64,000 bases of DNA from Roseiarcus sp963730555 (GTDB lineage: Bacteria; Pseudomonadota; Alphaproteobacteria; Rhizobiales; Beijerinckiaceae), in contig CAVSSS010000012.1 of NCBI GenBank assembly GCA_963730555.1, positions 310,001-374,000 of the forward strand. Direction: 5' to 3'. The notes below the pieces were generated by a model. It had not been told where the DNA came from. It searched no databases and saw only the letters and a list, made by a program, of their open reading frames with translations. This document shows, in pieces, positions 55,258-63,087 of this stretch (within the stretch, counting starts at the first letter, position 1; each line of letters begins with the position of its first letter). A program made the position numbers and the translations under genes.

Positions 55258-55785
55258 ATGCTTCTCGCCGACACCATCCGCACGATCCCGGACTATCCGA
55301 AGAAAGGCATCATATTTCGCGACATCACGACACTGCTCGGCGACGCCAAGGCCTTTCGCCGCGCGGTCGACGAGCTCGTGCAGCCCTGGGCAGGAACGAA
55401 GATCGACAAGGTCGCCGGCGTCGAGGCGCGCGGGTTCATCTTGGGCGGCGCGGTCGCGCATCAATTGTCGGCGGGCTTCGTGCCGATCCGCAAGAAGGGC
55501 AAGCTGCCGCACGCGACCGTCTCGATCCCCTATTCGCTCGAATACGGCCTCGACCACATGGAGATGCACGAGGACGCGGTCGCAAAAGGGGAACGGGTGA
55601 TCCTGGTCGACGATCTGATCGCGACCGGCGGCACGGCCGAAGGCGCGGTCAAGCTCCTCCGCCAGATGGGGGCCGAGGTGATCGCTGCGTGCTTCGTCAT
55701 CGACCTGCCGGATCTGGGCGGCGCGGCCAAGCTCGAAGCGCTCAAGGTTCCGGTGCGCAGCCTGGTCGCGTTCCCCGGACATTGA
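55258..55785 (+). CDS. apt: Adenine phosphoribosyltransferase
   Basis: A 175-residue purine salvage enzyme joining adenine and PRPP to AMP. The start MLLADTIRTIPDYPKKGIIFRDITTLL at 55258 matches the family N-terminus; the longer frame from 55123 is not conserved. GVEARGFILGGAVAHQL and the PRPP-binding motif VILVDDLIATGGTAEGAVKLL are diagnostic. It is a single gene, ahead of a predicted terminator. Confidence 0.95.
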   Translation: MLLADTIRTIPDYPKKGIIFRDITTLLGDAKAFRRAVDELVQPWAGTKIDKVAGVEARGFILGGAVAHQLSAGFVPIRKKGKLPHATVSIPYSLEYGLDHMEMHEDAVAKGERVILVDDLIATGGTAEGAVKLLRQMGAEVIAACFVIDLPDLGGAAKLEALKVPVRSLVAFPGH

Positions 55786-55814
55786 GCGCATCGGCTATCG
55801 CAGACGCGGTCCAC

Positions 55815-55838
55815 AGCCCGTCGAGAGACGGGCTTCCT
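55815..55838 (+). terminator. Possible terminator after apt
   Basis: A perfect 8-base stem AGCCCGTC (55815-55822) / GACGGGCT (55827-55834) with a GAGA tetraloop, followed by TCCTT. The U-run is weak, so termination efficiency is doubtful. Confidence 0.5.
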
Positions 55839-55962
55839 TCCCGACGCCCTTTGGACCGCGTCCGCCGCGCTTGAGCCAAGCGCGGCTACAATGCCGGCGG
55901 CGGAGGCCGCTTGCAACGTCAGAAAGGAGCAGCGCAGCCCGTGTTGGGCGCTGAAGAGCGGC

Positions 55963-56577
55963 TCAAGCGCCCTTTCCTCGCGCCTCCCTCGCCGCCCGCC
56001 AGTGGGCGTCGAACACCGCGGCTTGGAAGTCGAGCGCGTCGCTCGAGGTTTCCTGGAACAGCGTGAACGCGGTCGGTGGGCTAACCTTCAGGCGGCCGGT
56101 CAGAGAATTCTCCTCGAAAGCGAACTGGGTGTGGAATTTCCTCGCCAGATTCTGCATCCCGACGTTCTCGGGCAGGCAGATGATCTCGATCGTCTCGACG
56201 CCATGATTGGCAGCAGCGCGCAGGATGCGCTTGAACAGCTTCTCTCCGATGCCGCGCCGCCGATAGCGCTCATCGACCGAAAACGCAGCCTCAGCCTGGA
56301 TGTGCCGCCCAAACGGCGCCTGCTCGCTCCAGAGCGCCTGATTGGAGCGCAATTCCGCCGCGCCGACCATCTTGCCGTCGACGAACGCCCCGTAGAGGAG
56401 GTCGCCCTTGCCGAAGCAATTCTGGGCGTAGCGGACAAGAAAGTCGTCCGACATGCCGCCGCCGAAGCGCAGATGCCGGCTGCGCGGATCAAGGCTCAGA
56501 AGATGATCGCAAAACGCTTCCTTGTCCGACGGCCAAAGCCGCCGGACCTCCACGGGGGATGAATTGGCTTCGTCCAT
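55963..56577 (-). CDS. GNAT-family N-acetyltransferase
   Basis: A 204-residue protein. The acetyl-CoA-binding loop R-R-R-G-I-G-E-K-L-F (Q/R-x-x-G-x-G/A) lies near residue 107, preceded by the AEAAFSVDERY strand and followed by IEIICLPENVGMQNLARKFHTQF. The N-terminus VEVRRLWPSDKEAFCDHLLSLDPRSRHLRFGG is of the type found fused to acyl-CoA synthetases and in stand-alone Rhizobiales GNATs. The acceptor substrate is unknown. It is convergent with apt. Confidence 0.85.
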   Translation of the reverse strand: MDEANSSPVEVRRLWPSDKEAFCDHLLSLDPRSRHLRFGGGMSDDFLVRYAQNCFGKGDLLYGAFVDGKMVGAAELRSNQALWSEQAPFGRHIQAEAAFSVDERYRRRGIGEKLFKRILRAAANHGVETIEIICLPENVGMQNLARKFHTQFAFEENSLTGRLKVSPPTAFTLFQETSSDALDFQAAVFDAHWRAAREARGKGA

Positions 56578-56657
56578 GGGTCCACCTCGCCGATTTGACC
56601 TCGGCGCTTCATCCCGTGCGTTATGTTGTGCGGCGCAACACGGATTTCAACCGGACT

Positions 56658-57647
56658 TCAATCCGTGGCCGTGCCGAGCCTGAGCAGGGTTTTGCCAAGC
56701 ACCTGGCGTTTGGCGATGGCGTCGAACGCCTTCCGGTAGTCTTCCAAGGGATATGTGGCGTGGACATGAACGCTCAAAACGCCGGACTCCGCCCAATCCA
56801 TGAGCTGGGCCAGGTTCTCACGATTCGCCTCTGGCTCGCGGGCGGTAAATTCGCCCCAGTAGACGCCGCGAATGTCGCAACCCTTGAGCAAGGGAATGTT
56901 CAGCGGGGGCCTCGGAATCTCGCCCGATGCGAAGCCAATCACCAGAAGCCGCCCCTTCCAGGCGAGCGAACGCAGGGCGATCTCGGTCAGAGAACCCCCA
57001 ACCGGATCGTAAACGACATCAACGCCCTTCGGCGCGAGTTCCTTGAGTCGGGCGCGAAGATCATCGCTTGCCGTGTTGATCGTCTCGGCCGCGCCGTAGC
57101 GGCGGGCAAACTCGAGCTTTTCCTCTGAGGACGCGCCAGCGATCACGCGCGCGCCCAGCGCCTTGCCGATCTCCACCGCAGCGAGCCCGACGCCGCCGGA
57201 GGCGCCAAGCACGAGAAGGCTTTCGCCGGCCTTCATCTCGGCGCGCTGCTTGAGCGCGTGCAAGGACGTGCCGTATGTGACCGAAAGACCTGCGGCCTTG
57301 TCGAGGGCGAGACCGTCGGGAATCTTCGCCAGCCGCGTCGCGGGGACAGCGATCCGTTCTGCGGCCGCTCCATAGGAGCAGGCGCCCATGACCCGGTCGC
57401 CGACGGCGAACCCGTGAACTCCTCCCCCGAGCGCGGCGACGCGGCCGGAGAACTCGCCGCCGGGCGAAAATGGCGGCTTGGGCCTGACCTGGTATTTGCC
57501 CTCGATGATCAGCGTGTCGAAGAAGTTGAGCCCCGCATAGGCGACCTCGACCAGCGCCTCGCCCTCGCCGGCCGCCGGCGCCTCAACCTCCATCACCAGC
57601 AAATTGTCGGCGGGGCCAAGCGACGGACAGATCAGGGCTTTCATCAC
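56658..57647 (-). CDS. NADPH:quinone oxidoreductase family protein (MDR superfamily)
   Basis: A 329-residue zinc-independent medium-chain reductase. MKALICPSLGPADNL and VAYAGLNFFDTLIIEGKYQ form the N-terminal GroES-like domain; GASGGVGLAAVEIGKALGARVIAGASSEEKL is the NADPH-binding site; and GVDVVYDPVGG and RGVYWGEFTAREPEANRENL follow. It lacks the structural-zinc Cys set. It reduces quinones or other enones; the physiological substrate is unknown. The second Met (57644) may be the actual start. Confidence 0.9.
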   Translation of the reverse strand: MMKALICPSLGPADNLLVMEVEAPAAGEGEALVEVAYAGLNFFDTLIIEGKYQVRPKPPFSPGGEFSGRVAALGGGVHGFAVGDRVMGACSYGAAAERIAVPATRLAKIPDGLALDKAAGLSVTYGTSLHALKQRAEMKAGESLLVLGASGGVGLAAVEIGKALGARVIAGASSEEKLEFARRYGAAETINTASDDLRARLKELAPKGVDVVYDPVGGSLTEIALRSLAWKGRLLVIGFASGEIPRPPLNIPLLKGCDIRGVYWGEFTAREPEANRENLAQLMDWAESGVLSVHVHATYPLEDYRKAFDAIAKRQVLGKTLLRLGTATD

Positions 57648-57808
57648 GGGCTCCTAATTTTACTCATTATTCAGTAACCAAACGCAGGATTGCAGTCCGG
57701 GCGCCGACCGGCAAGGCGAAAGCCGGAATTTTGCCCGGATCGAACGGCAGGGAAACCGCCGCGGGCGTGGCCCATAACGCCAAAGCCCGGCTCAAAGGAT
57801 TGTTCTTG

Positions 57809-58480
57809 ATGACGCGTCTTGTCCTTTCGTCCCTTCGTGCCCTTGGGCTTGCCGCTGCCGTGGTTTGCGTGGCAAGCGCCCTTCTCCCCCCCGCCAGCGC
57901 CGCGACCAAGGCCAAGCCCGCGCCCAAGTCGGGCGCGAAGGAGGAGCCAGCCAAGCCATCGCTTGTCGCGACCTTCGGCGATTGGAACGTGTTCGTCGGC
58001 GAAGTCGGCAAGGGACGCATCTGCTACACCCTCGCACAGCCGAAAGCGCGCGAACCCGCAAGCCTCACCCGGGATCCGGGCTATGCGTTCATATCCGACC
58101 GCCCGTCGGAAGGGGTGCGCAACGAAGTGTCGTTCATCATGGGCTTTGACGTCGCGGCGGGAGACACCGCCGAATCAAGTCCCGACGCCAAGCCGGGTGA
58201 GAAAGCCCCGTCGAAGTCGAACCCCAAATCGAAGACGCCTATCGCCCCGGCTCCCGTCGCATTGGTCGACCAGGCCTCGTTCGAGATGCTTCCCAAGGGC
58301 GGAAACCTCTGGGTCAAGAACGCAGCGAAGGAGGGCGCTCTGATCGCGGAAATGCGCAAGGGCGTCAAATTGGTGATCAAGGCCGCCTCGCTCAGAGGCC
58401 ACCAATCGATCGACACCTATTCGCTGACCGGCTTCGCCCAGGCGATGGAGCGCCTGCAGAAGGAATGCCCGGGGAAGTGA
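57809..58480 (+). CDS. Invasion-associated locus B (IalB)-like secreted protein
   Basis: A 223-residue protein starting at ATG 57809 (MTRLVLSSLRALGLAAAVVCVASALL, signal peptide to SAA). The IalB-type domain is recognised by FGDWNVFVGEVGKGRICYTLAQPK, FISDRPSEGVRNEVSFIMGF, ASFEMLPKGGNLWVKN and LIKAASLRGHQSIDTYSLTGFAQAM-type sequence, ending in a conserved Cys (LQKECPG). A Lys/Pro-rich linker (residues about 130-155) interrupts it. The family is named for Bartonella, but members are found in many free-living Rhizobiales with unknown function. Confidence 0.85.
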   Translation: MTRLVLSSLRALGLAAAVVCVASALLPPASAATKAKPAPKSGAKEEPAKPSLVATFGDWNVFVGEVGKGRICYTLAQPKAREPASLTRDPGYAFISDRPSEGVRNEVSFIMGFDVAAGDTAESSPDAKPGEKAPSKSNPKSKTPIAPAPVALVDQASFEMLPKGGNLWVKNAAKEGALIAEMRKGVKLVIKAASLRGHQSIDTYSLTGFAQAMERLQKECPGK

Positions 58481-59289
58481 CGTGCCTGACCTAGGGATCG
58501 AGGTGGCTTTACGCCCCCTTTCGGCAGCGGGGCGGGTCCCTTTGGAATTTCTTGGCCCGTGGCTGTTTCGCTTGGATAACCGCCATTTTAGGGGGTTGGA
58601 TTCCCTTGGATTTCCTTGGATTTCCTTGGATTCTCTCGTGCAAATCGAGACTTATCAATGGGTTACACGGGATTTTCGTTGAAAAGTTTTTCGCGGCCCT
58701 TTTGCCCCTCGCAGCGTTCGAAGCAGCGGAACGAAGGGCCGCCGGCTAGGCTATGCGGAAGCGCGGAAGTGTTCATACGGCAAGCTTAACGTGGATTCTG
58801 ATTTTCTGCAATCCATTATCGCCCCGGCCGTTTTCATCAGCCGCCTCGGCCACAAGCAACTCGGTCTAAGTCAAGCTCCATCGGCTGGACCGATTTCGAC
58901 GTTAAGCGGCCATTGTCGAATGACGGACGGGGACGTCGCAGTTGCGGATTGCGGGCCTACGAGCTTGCCTCGCCTCTGGAACGACCGGAGTGCCACCAAG
59001 GGCGTCATCGATAGCGAGCTCTATGTAGGCTTCACCACTCGAAGCAGGCTTGATCGAGGCAGCAGCAGAACGTCCGAAGGTGAAGAGCAGAGCAGAGCGG
59101 GCCGCCGCCTGCCGCTCGATCGCGATCTTGCGCGACGGCGCTGGTCTCCACCCGTCACAACACGGTCGCGTAAACGTGAAACTCTTCTGTCTATCGTGAG
59201 GAACCGCAGCCCGGTCCGATAGAGCGCGTGTTGACGCGCCTCGTGTGGCTCCCTACGGTCCGCCCCAAAGTGCAAGGGAGGAATCGAGG
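58481..59289. other. Long gene-free interval (about 800 bases)
   Basis: No reading frame here has recognisable protein character. It contains a tandem array at 58596-58635 (listed separately) and a T/A-richer portion around 58760-58815. The last 100 bases must hold the promoter of the P450-like gene; a ribosome-binding site AAGGGAGGAA ends it. No EcfG-type pair was found in the correct spacing. Confidence 0.5.
58596..58635. repeat. Four tandem 10-base units
   Basis: The unit TTGGATTTCC occurs four times, with small changes in the first and last copy, at 58596-58605, 58606-58615, 58616-58625 and 58626-58635. It lies about 120 bases after the IalB-like gene. Such short arrays are prone to slippage. 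Confidence 0.8.
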
Positions 59290-60885
59290 ATGGAACGACG
59301 TACGTTTCTCACCGGCGCCGGCGTCGCTGCTCTCCTGCCCGTCGCGGGAGGAGCCACCGCCAAGGACCAAAGCCTCGGGGATGGCGGAACCGCCGCCCGT
59401 CAGGCTCCGGACCTCTCCGCGGCTCTGCAAAGATTTCGCGCCACCATCCCCAGCCATTTCGACCGCGAGTACGTCAACAACGCCGTAGTGCCGTTTTTCC
59501 TCGGAAGCATCTTTGCCGGCGAGCGGCCCATCCTGCCGATGATCGACCTGCCGCTTACGAAACAGGATGCCATCCCCTGGGATTTTTGGGGCATGCTTTA
59601 CGAAGACTGGAAGCCGACCCCTTCAGACGGCGTGACCGTTTTCCTCGAGGGGCTTGAGAACCGCGGCGATAACAATCTGCGCAAGCGCATCTATTTCACC
59701 GGGGTCACGCCCGACCTTTACGCTCCGAAATATCAGGCCAAGGTTGTCGACTTTTTTGACAAGCTTCTCGATCCGAAATTTGCCGACAAGCCTTTCATGC
59801 GCCATTACCTCGACTATTATTGGGATATCTACTGGGACCTCCATCTCGGCGTGAAGGGCGGCGCGGTGCCGCCTCAGGTCCGCACCATCGGTGAGGCCTT
59901 CAATACGGTGCTCGCCTACCGCAATCCGCTGCAGGAGGTCGTCTACGAAAACTATATGACCGTGAGAGCGCTTCGGCCGTTCCTGAACAAATGGATCGAC
60001 GCGCGGCTCGACGATATCGAGAACGGCCGGATCGCCGATCCCGAAACCACCATCGCCTATTATTGGCTCAAGAACGCGGGCGACGGGAAATATTTCGCCA
60101 AGAAGGACGTCGTCTTCGAATGCTTCCACAATTTTGTGGCGTTCAGCCAATGGGGCAATTCCATCTTCGGCATCATGAATCGTCTCAACGAAAATGGCGG
60201 CGATCCGACGGTCCGGGCGGCCTTCCAAAAGACGATGAGCGGAGACTTCGACAACGCGAACGGAGCGCCCTATACGCCGCTTGAGCTTCTGGTGATGGAG
60301 CTCTTTCGCACCATCTCGCCCAACGGCGGCAGCATTTCCGCGATCACGGACACAAGAGCCTCGTCTTTCTACGGCGGCTCTCCGTTCGCGCAATTCGGCG
60401 TGCCCTACGAGCGGCACTCGTACATGAATACGCCCCACACCGAGACGAGCTTCGACCCGCGGCTGTGGAAGGAGCCCGAGCGCTTCGACCCGGCACGCTA
60501 CTTGAGCGTGCCGACGAGCGCCGAGGTCGACGAGAGGAAATGCAAGCAGATCGGTCTGCCGCGTTGCCCGTTCGAGATCACAACGCTTCCGGTCAGCGAC
60601 GGGCGCAAGACCGGCATCACCAACAGCGGCTTCGGCACTGTATTCGCGGTGACGGACGGAAGGCCGGCGCCGGTCTGCGACTATGCAGGCTTCGCGCCGT
60701 TCGGCTTCGGCTATCGGCGCTGCCCCGGCGAGCAGATGACCATCGACGTGTTCGCGGACTTTCTCCGAAAAGTATCGCACGACAAGATCGTCTTCCATAC
60801 TCTTCACCAACCGAATCCTGGAAGGGTTCCGGTTGGGCCCGGCGCGGTGATCGACGACGACATCGGATTCTCGCGGTCGGCGTAA
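59290..60885 (+). CDS. Cytochrome P450-like heme-thiolate protein with twin-arginine signal
   Basis: A 531-residue protein from ATG 59290, preceded by a GGGAGGA-type site. Residues 1-24 (MERRTFLTGAGVAALLPVAG and ATA) look like a Tat leader with Arg-Arg at 3-4. P450 features: K-helix ExxR as Glu337-Leu-Phe-Arg340; PERF as Pro396-Glu-Arg-Phe399; heme loop FGFGYRRCPG at 471-480 with Cys478 as ligand. The expected I-helix acid-alcohol pair (A/G-G-x-D/E-T) is absent; the equivalent region, about 279-292, reads FHNFVAFSQWGNSI. This suggests a non-classical P450, such as a peroxygenase or isomerase-type enzyme. Ferredoxin or reductase genes are not adjacent. An outer-membrane channel gene follows after 55 bases. 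Confidence 0.8.
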   Translation: MERRTFLTGAGVAALLPVAGGATAKDQSLGDGGTAARQAPDLSAALQRFRATIPSHFDREYVNNAVVPFFLGSIFAGERPILPMIDLPLTKQDAIPWDFWGMLYEDWKPTPSDGVTVFLEGLENRGDNNLRKRIYFTGVTPDLYAPKYQAKVVDFFDKLLDPKFADKPFMRHYLDYYWDIYWDLHLGVKGGAVPPQVRTIGEAFNTVLAYRNPLQEVVYENYMTVRALRPFLNKWIDARLDDIENGRIADPETTIAYYWLKNAGDGKYFAKKDVVFECFHNFVAFSQWGNSIFGIMNRLNENGGDPTVRAAFQKTMSGDFDNANGAPYTPLELLVMELFRTISPNGGSISAITDTRASSFYGGSPFAQFGVPYERHSYMNTPHTETSFDPRLWKEPERFDPARYLSVPTSAEVDERKCKQIGLPRCPFEITTLPVSDGRKTGITNSGFGTVFAVTDGRPAPVCDYAGFAPFGFGYRRCPGEQMTIDVFADFLRKVSHDKIVFHTLHQPNPGRVPVGPGAVIDDDIGFSRSA

Positions 60886-60940
60886 GCGCTTAACTCGACC
60901 AGCGCGCGCTCCGAGCGGGGGCGCGCTTGTGGCAGGCTTG

Positions 60941-61867
60941 ATGCGCGCGCGAAGCACAAGGCAAGCGAAGCGATGCAAGACGCTCGCATGCATGGGCGTT
61001 GCGGCGAACCTATGGACGGCTGAGACTGCCCATGCCGGTTCGGCGCGCGACTATCTCAACGCGCCGGTCGACACCTGGCTTCTCAATTATAATGCGGGCT
61101 ACACGACCTCCGTCACGCCCGAGGACGGCACGGACACGATTCCGGGCGTTCGATCCAACGTGTTCGCTCAGTCGGTCGTCCTCACGCGCATTATGGACTA
61201 CTGGGGCCGCACCGGCGGCTTCTCGCTCGTTCTGCCTTATGCGCTTATCGACACCAGCGCGGGTCCATTCCGCGCCAGCACGAACGGCGTTTCCGATGTC
61301 GGCTTCCTTTGGCAGATGAACATTTTTGGCGGACCGGCGCTGACGCGCGAGCAGTTCCAATCCTTCATTCCGCAAACGTTCTCGAGCTTTCATTTGTTGG
61401 TGACGACGCCGCTTGGATTTTACCAGCCAAGCTCTCCGATCAACCCGAGCGCGAACCGCTGGATGATCTCACCAACCGTTAACTTCAGCTACACGCCCGA
61501 TCAAGGCTGGAGCTGGATCGAGACCTATGTCTCGGGGCGCATCTTCACCGACAATGGGAACTATCTCGTGAACGGGGCGCAGACGCTCACACAGAGGCCG
61601 CTGCTGCGGCTCGAGGAGCACTTGAGCCGCAACGTCACCGACGCTTTATGGCTCTCGGCGGACGCTTATTACAATCTCGGCGGAGAGACGAGCATCGATG
61701 GGATCGACCAGGACAACATGGCGAATACGCTTCGGATCGGCGTGGGAATGGGGCTTCGTCTCTGGCGCGGCGCCGATATGGGGCTGAACTACGAGCGCGT
61801 CGTCGCCAAGCCCGCGAGCGAGCCCTATTCACAAACCGTGCGATTGACCGTGAGGCAGCTCTGGTAG
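60941..61867 (+). CDS. Outer-membrane MetA-pathway-of-phenol-degradation-type channel
   Basis: About 308 residues with a signal peptide (CKTLACMGVAANLWTAETAHA) and a beta-barrel of alternating pattern: LNYNAGYTTSVTPEDGTDTIPGV, FSLVLPYALIDTSAGPFRAST, GVSDVGFLWQMNIFGGPALT, FHLLVTTPLGFYQP, MISPTVNFSYTPDQGWSWIETY, and a terminal strand ending in W (QTVRLTVRQLW), as required for outer-membrane insertion. This matches the COG4313 (Phenol_MetA_deg) family found next to hydrocarbon or aromatic degradation genes. The start is uncertain: GTG 60929 and ATG 60941 are both possible. It probably forms a unit with the P450-like gene. Confidence 0.8.
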   Translation: MRARSTRQAKRCKTLACMGVAANLWTAETAHAGSARDYLNAPVDTWLLNYNAGYTTSVTPEDGTDTIPGVRSNVFAQSVVLTRIMDYWGRTGGFSLVLPYALIDTSAGPFRASTNGVSDVGFLWQMNIFGGPALTREQFQSFIPQTFSSFHLLVTTPLGFYQPSSPINPSANRWMISPTVNFSYTPDQGWSWIETYVSGRIFTDNGNYLVNGAQTLTQRPLLRLEEHLSRNVTDALWLSADAYYNLGGETSIDGIDQDNMANTLRIGVGMGLRLWRGADMGLNYERVVAKPASEPYSQTVRLTVRQLW

Positions 61868-61911
61868 GAGTCCACCAAGTCATCGATGAACGTCCGCTAA
61901 TTGCTTATACC

Positions 61912-62119
61912 GTTGAAAAACTCGGAAATTGAGGTGCCGCGAAAATCTCATTCGAGCGTATATAGTGTTGTCTACGTCGGTAGTTGCCACATCAACGCAT
62001 ATTAGGGCGTCGTACGTGGCAACACCGGTCGCTCAGCCGAAACCCCTAAGGAATATTCCGTCGAGGCTTCCGGCGGCCCCCCTGAATTGTGATCGACGCA
62101 GAAATTCGAGTTTTTCAAC
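61912..62119. repeat. MITE/IS-end-like element with inverted ends
   Basis: GTTGAAAAACTCG at 61912-61924 is matched by its inverse CGAGTTTTTCAAC at 62107-62119, giving 13-base perfect terminal inverted repeats on a 208-base element. Inside is a second inverted pair, GTTGCCAC (61983-61990) and GTGGCAAC (62016-62023). No transposase frame exists. The ends resemble those of common insertion sequences, so this may be a non-autonomous derivative. No clear target duplication was seen. It accounts for most of the gene-free stretch 61868-62213. Confidence 0.55.
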
Positions 62120-62213
62120 AAAATCTGCTCATTCTTGCCATTACAGCGCGATCGCCCAAGGGCCGGAATCGGCGCGAAGTGGCCGCTCCCTTGAAGGCGA
62201 TTGACCTTCTGAC

Positions 62214-62963
62214 CTACGAGGCCGGCTTCATCGCGGCGAACAGGTAGTTCACGGCCGTATCGGACGAGAGGCGCCAGTCGCGCCTGAACGGATCGTAGAC
62301 CACCCCTCGCAGGCTCACCCGCCTCAGGCCAGCGGCGCGGGTGAAGCCGGTAAGCTCGAGCGGCGTGACGAATTGCTCCCAGCGGTGGGTTCCCGGCTCG
62401 AGCCAGCGCAGCACATATTCGGCCCCGACGATCGCAAGGGCAAAGCTCCTCAATGTGCGATTGAGAGTCGATGCGAGAAACAGGCCGCCGGGCTTCACCA
62501 GCGACGCAGCCGCAGCGACGAAGCGCTTCGGATCGGCCGTATGCTCAATCACCTCCATCGCGCTCACGACGTCGAACCGTTGCGGCTCCGCAGCCAGCTC
62601 CTCGACCGTGCCCATGCGATAGGCGAGATGGGCGCCGGTCTCCTCGGCGTGACGACGGGCGGCGGCGATCGCGGCGGGCGCCGGATCGACGCCGATGACA
62701 TTGGCGCCAAGACGCGCCAAGGGCTCGGCGAACAGCCCGGCCCCGCAACCGACGTCGAGCAGGTCGACGCCGGCAAGCGGCGCGCCGACTGGGGTCTCAA
62801 GCTTGAAATGCGGCACGATCAGGTCGCGCGCCCAGCCGATCCGGACCGGGTTCACGCGATGGAGCGGCGCCATCGGGCCGTCGGCATCCCACCACGTGTC
62901 GCCCAGCGCCTCGAAGCGCGCGACCTCTTCGGACATGACGCTCGGCGACGGCCTGACTGACAT
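62214..62963 (-). CDS. ubiG: Ubiquinone biosynthesis O-methyltransferase
   Basis: A 249-residue SAM-dependent methyltransferase for both O-methylations of ubiquinone synthesis. SAM motif LLDVGCGAGLFAEPLARLGANVIGVDPA lies near residue 68. FEALGDTWWDADGPMAPLHRVNPVRIGW is the UbiG-specific N-terminus, and EVIEHTADPKRFV with KPGGLFLASTLNRT follow. It is divergent from lysC with about 125 bases between, an arrangement conserved in Rhizobiales. Confidence 0.96.
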   Translation of the reverse strand: MSVRPSPSVMSEEVARFEALGDTWWDADGPMAPLHRVNPVRIGWARDLIVPHFKLETPVGAPLAGVDLLDVGCGAGLFAEPLARLGANVIGVDPAPAAIAAARRHAEETGAHLAYRMGTVEELAAEPQRFDVVSAMEVIEHTADPKRFVAAAASLVKPGGLFLASTLNRTLRSFALAIVGAEYVLRWLEPGTHRWEQFVTPLELTGFTRAAGLRRVSLRGVVYDPFRRDWRLSSDTAVNYLFAAMKPAS

Positions 62964-63087
62964 CGCGACCCTTTCCGCGCCCTTTGCCCGGGCGGCCCCT
63001 GCGTTGACCCACCCGGCATGCGCCTTTATAGGCCGCCCCCACGCATCGCGCGAGCCTCAGCGTCTCCCCTCAAGGTTTCAAGGATCC

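Noticed and set aside
58791..59222. 143-codon plus-strand frame in the 58.5-59.3 kb interval
   Set aside because: No conserved motif, no ribosome-binding site, and Arg/Ser-rich composition suggests chance.
59200..59240. EcfG promoter before the P450-like gene
   Set aside because: A GGAAC occurs near 59201 but no CGTT at 16-17 bases follows.
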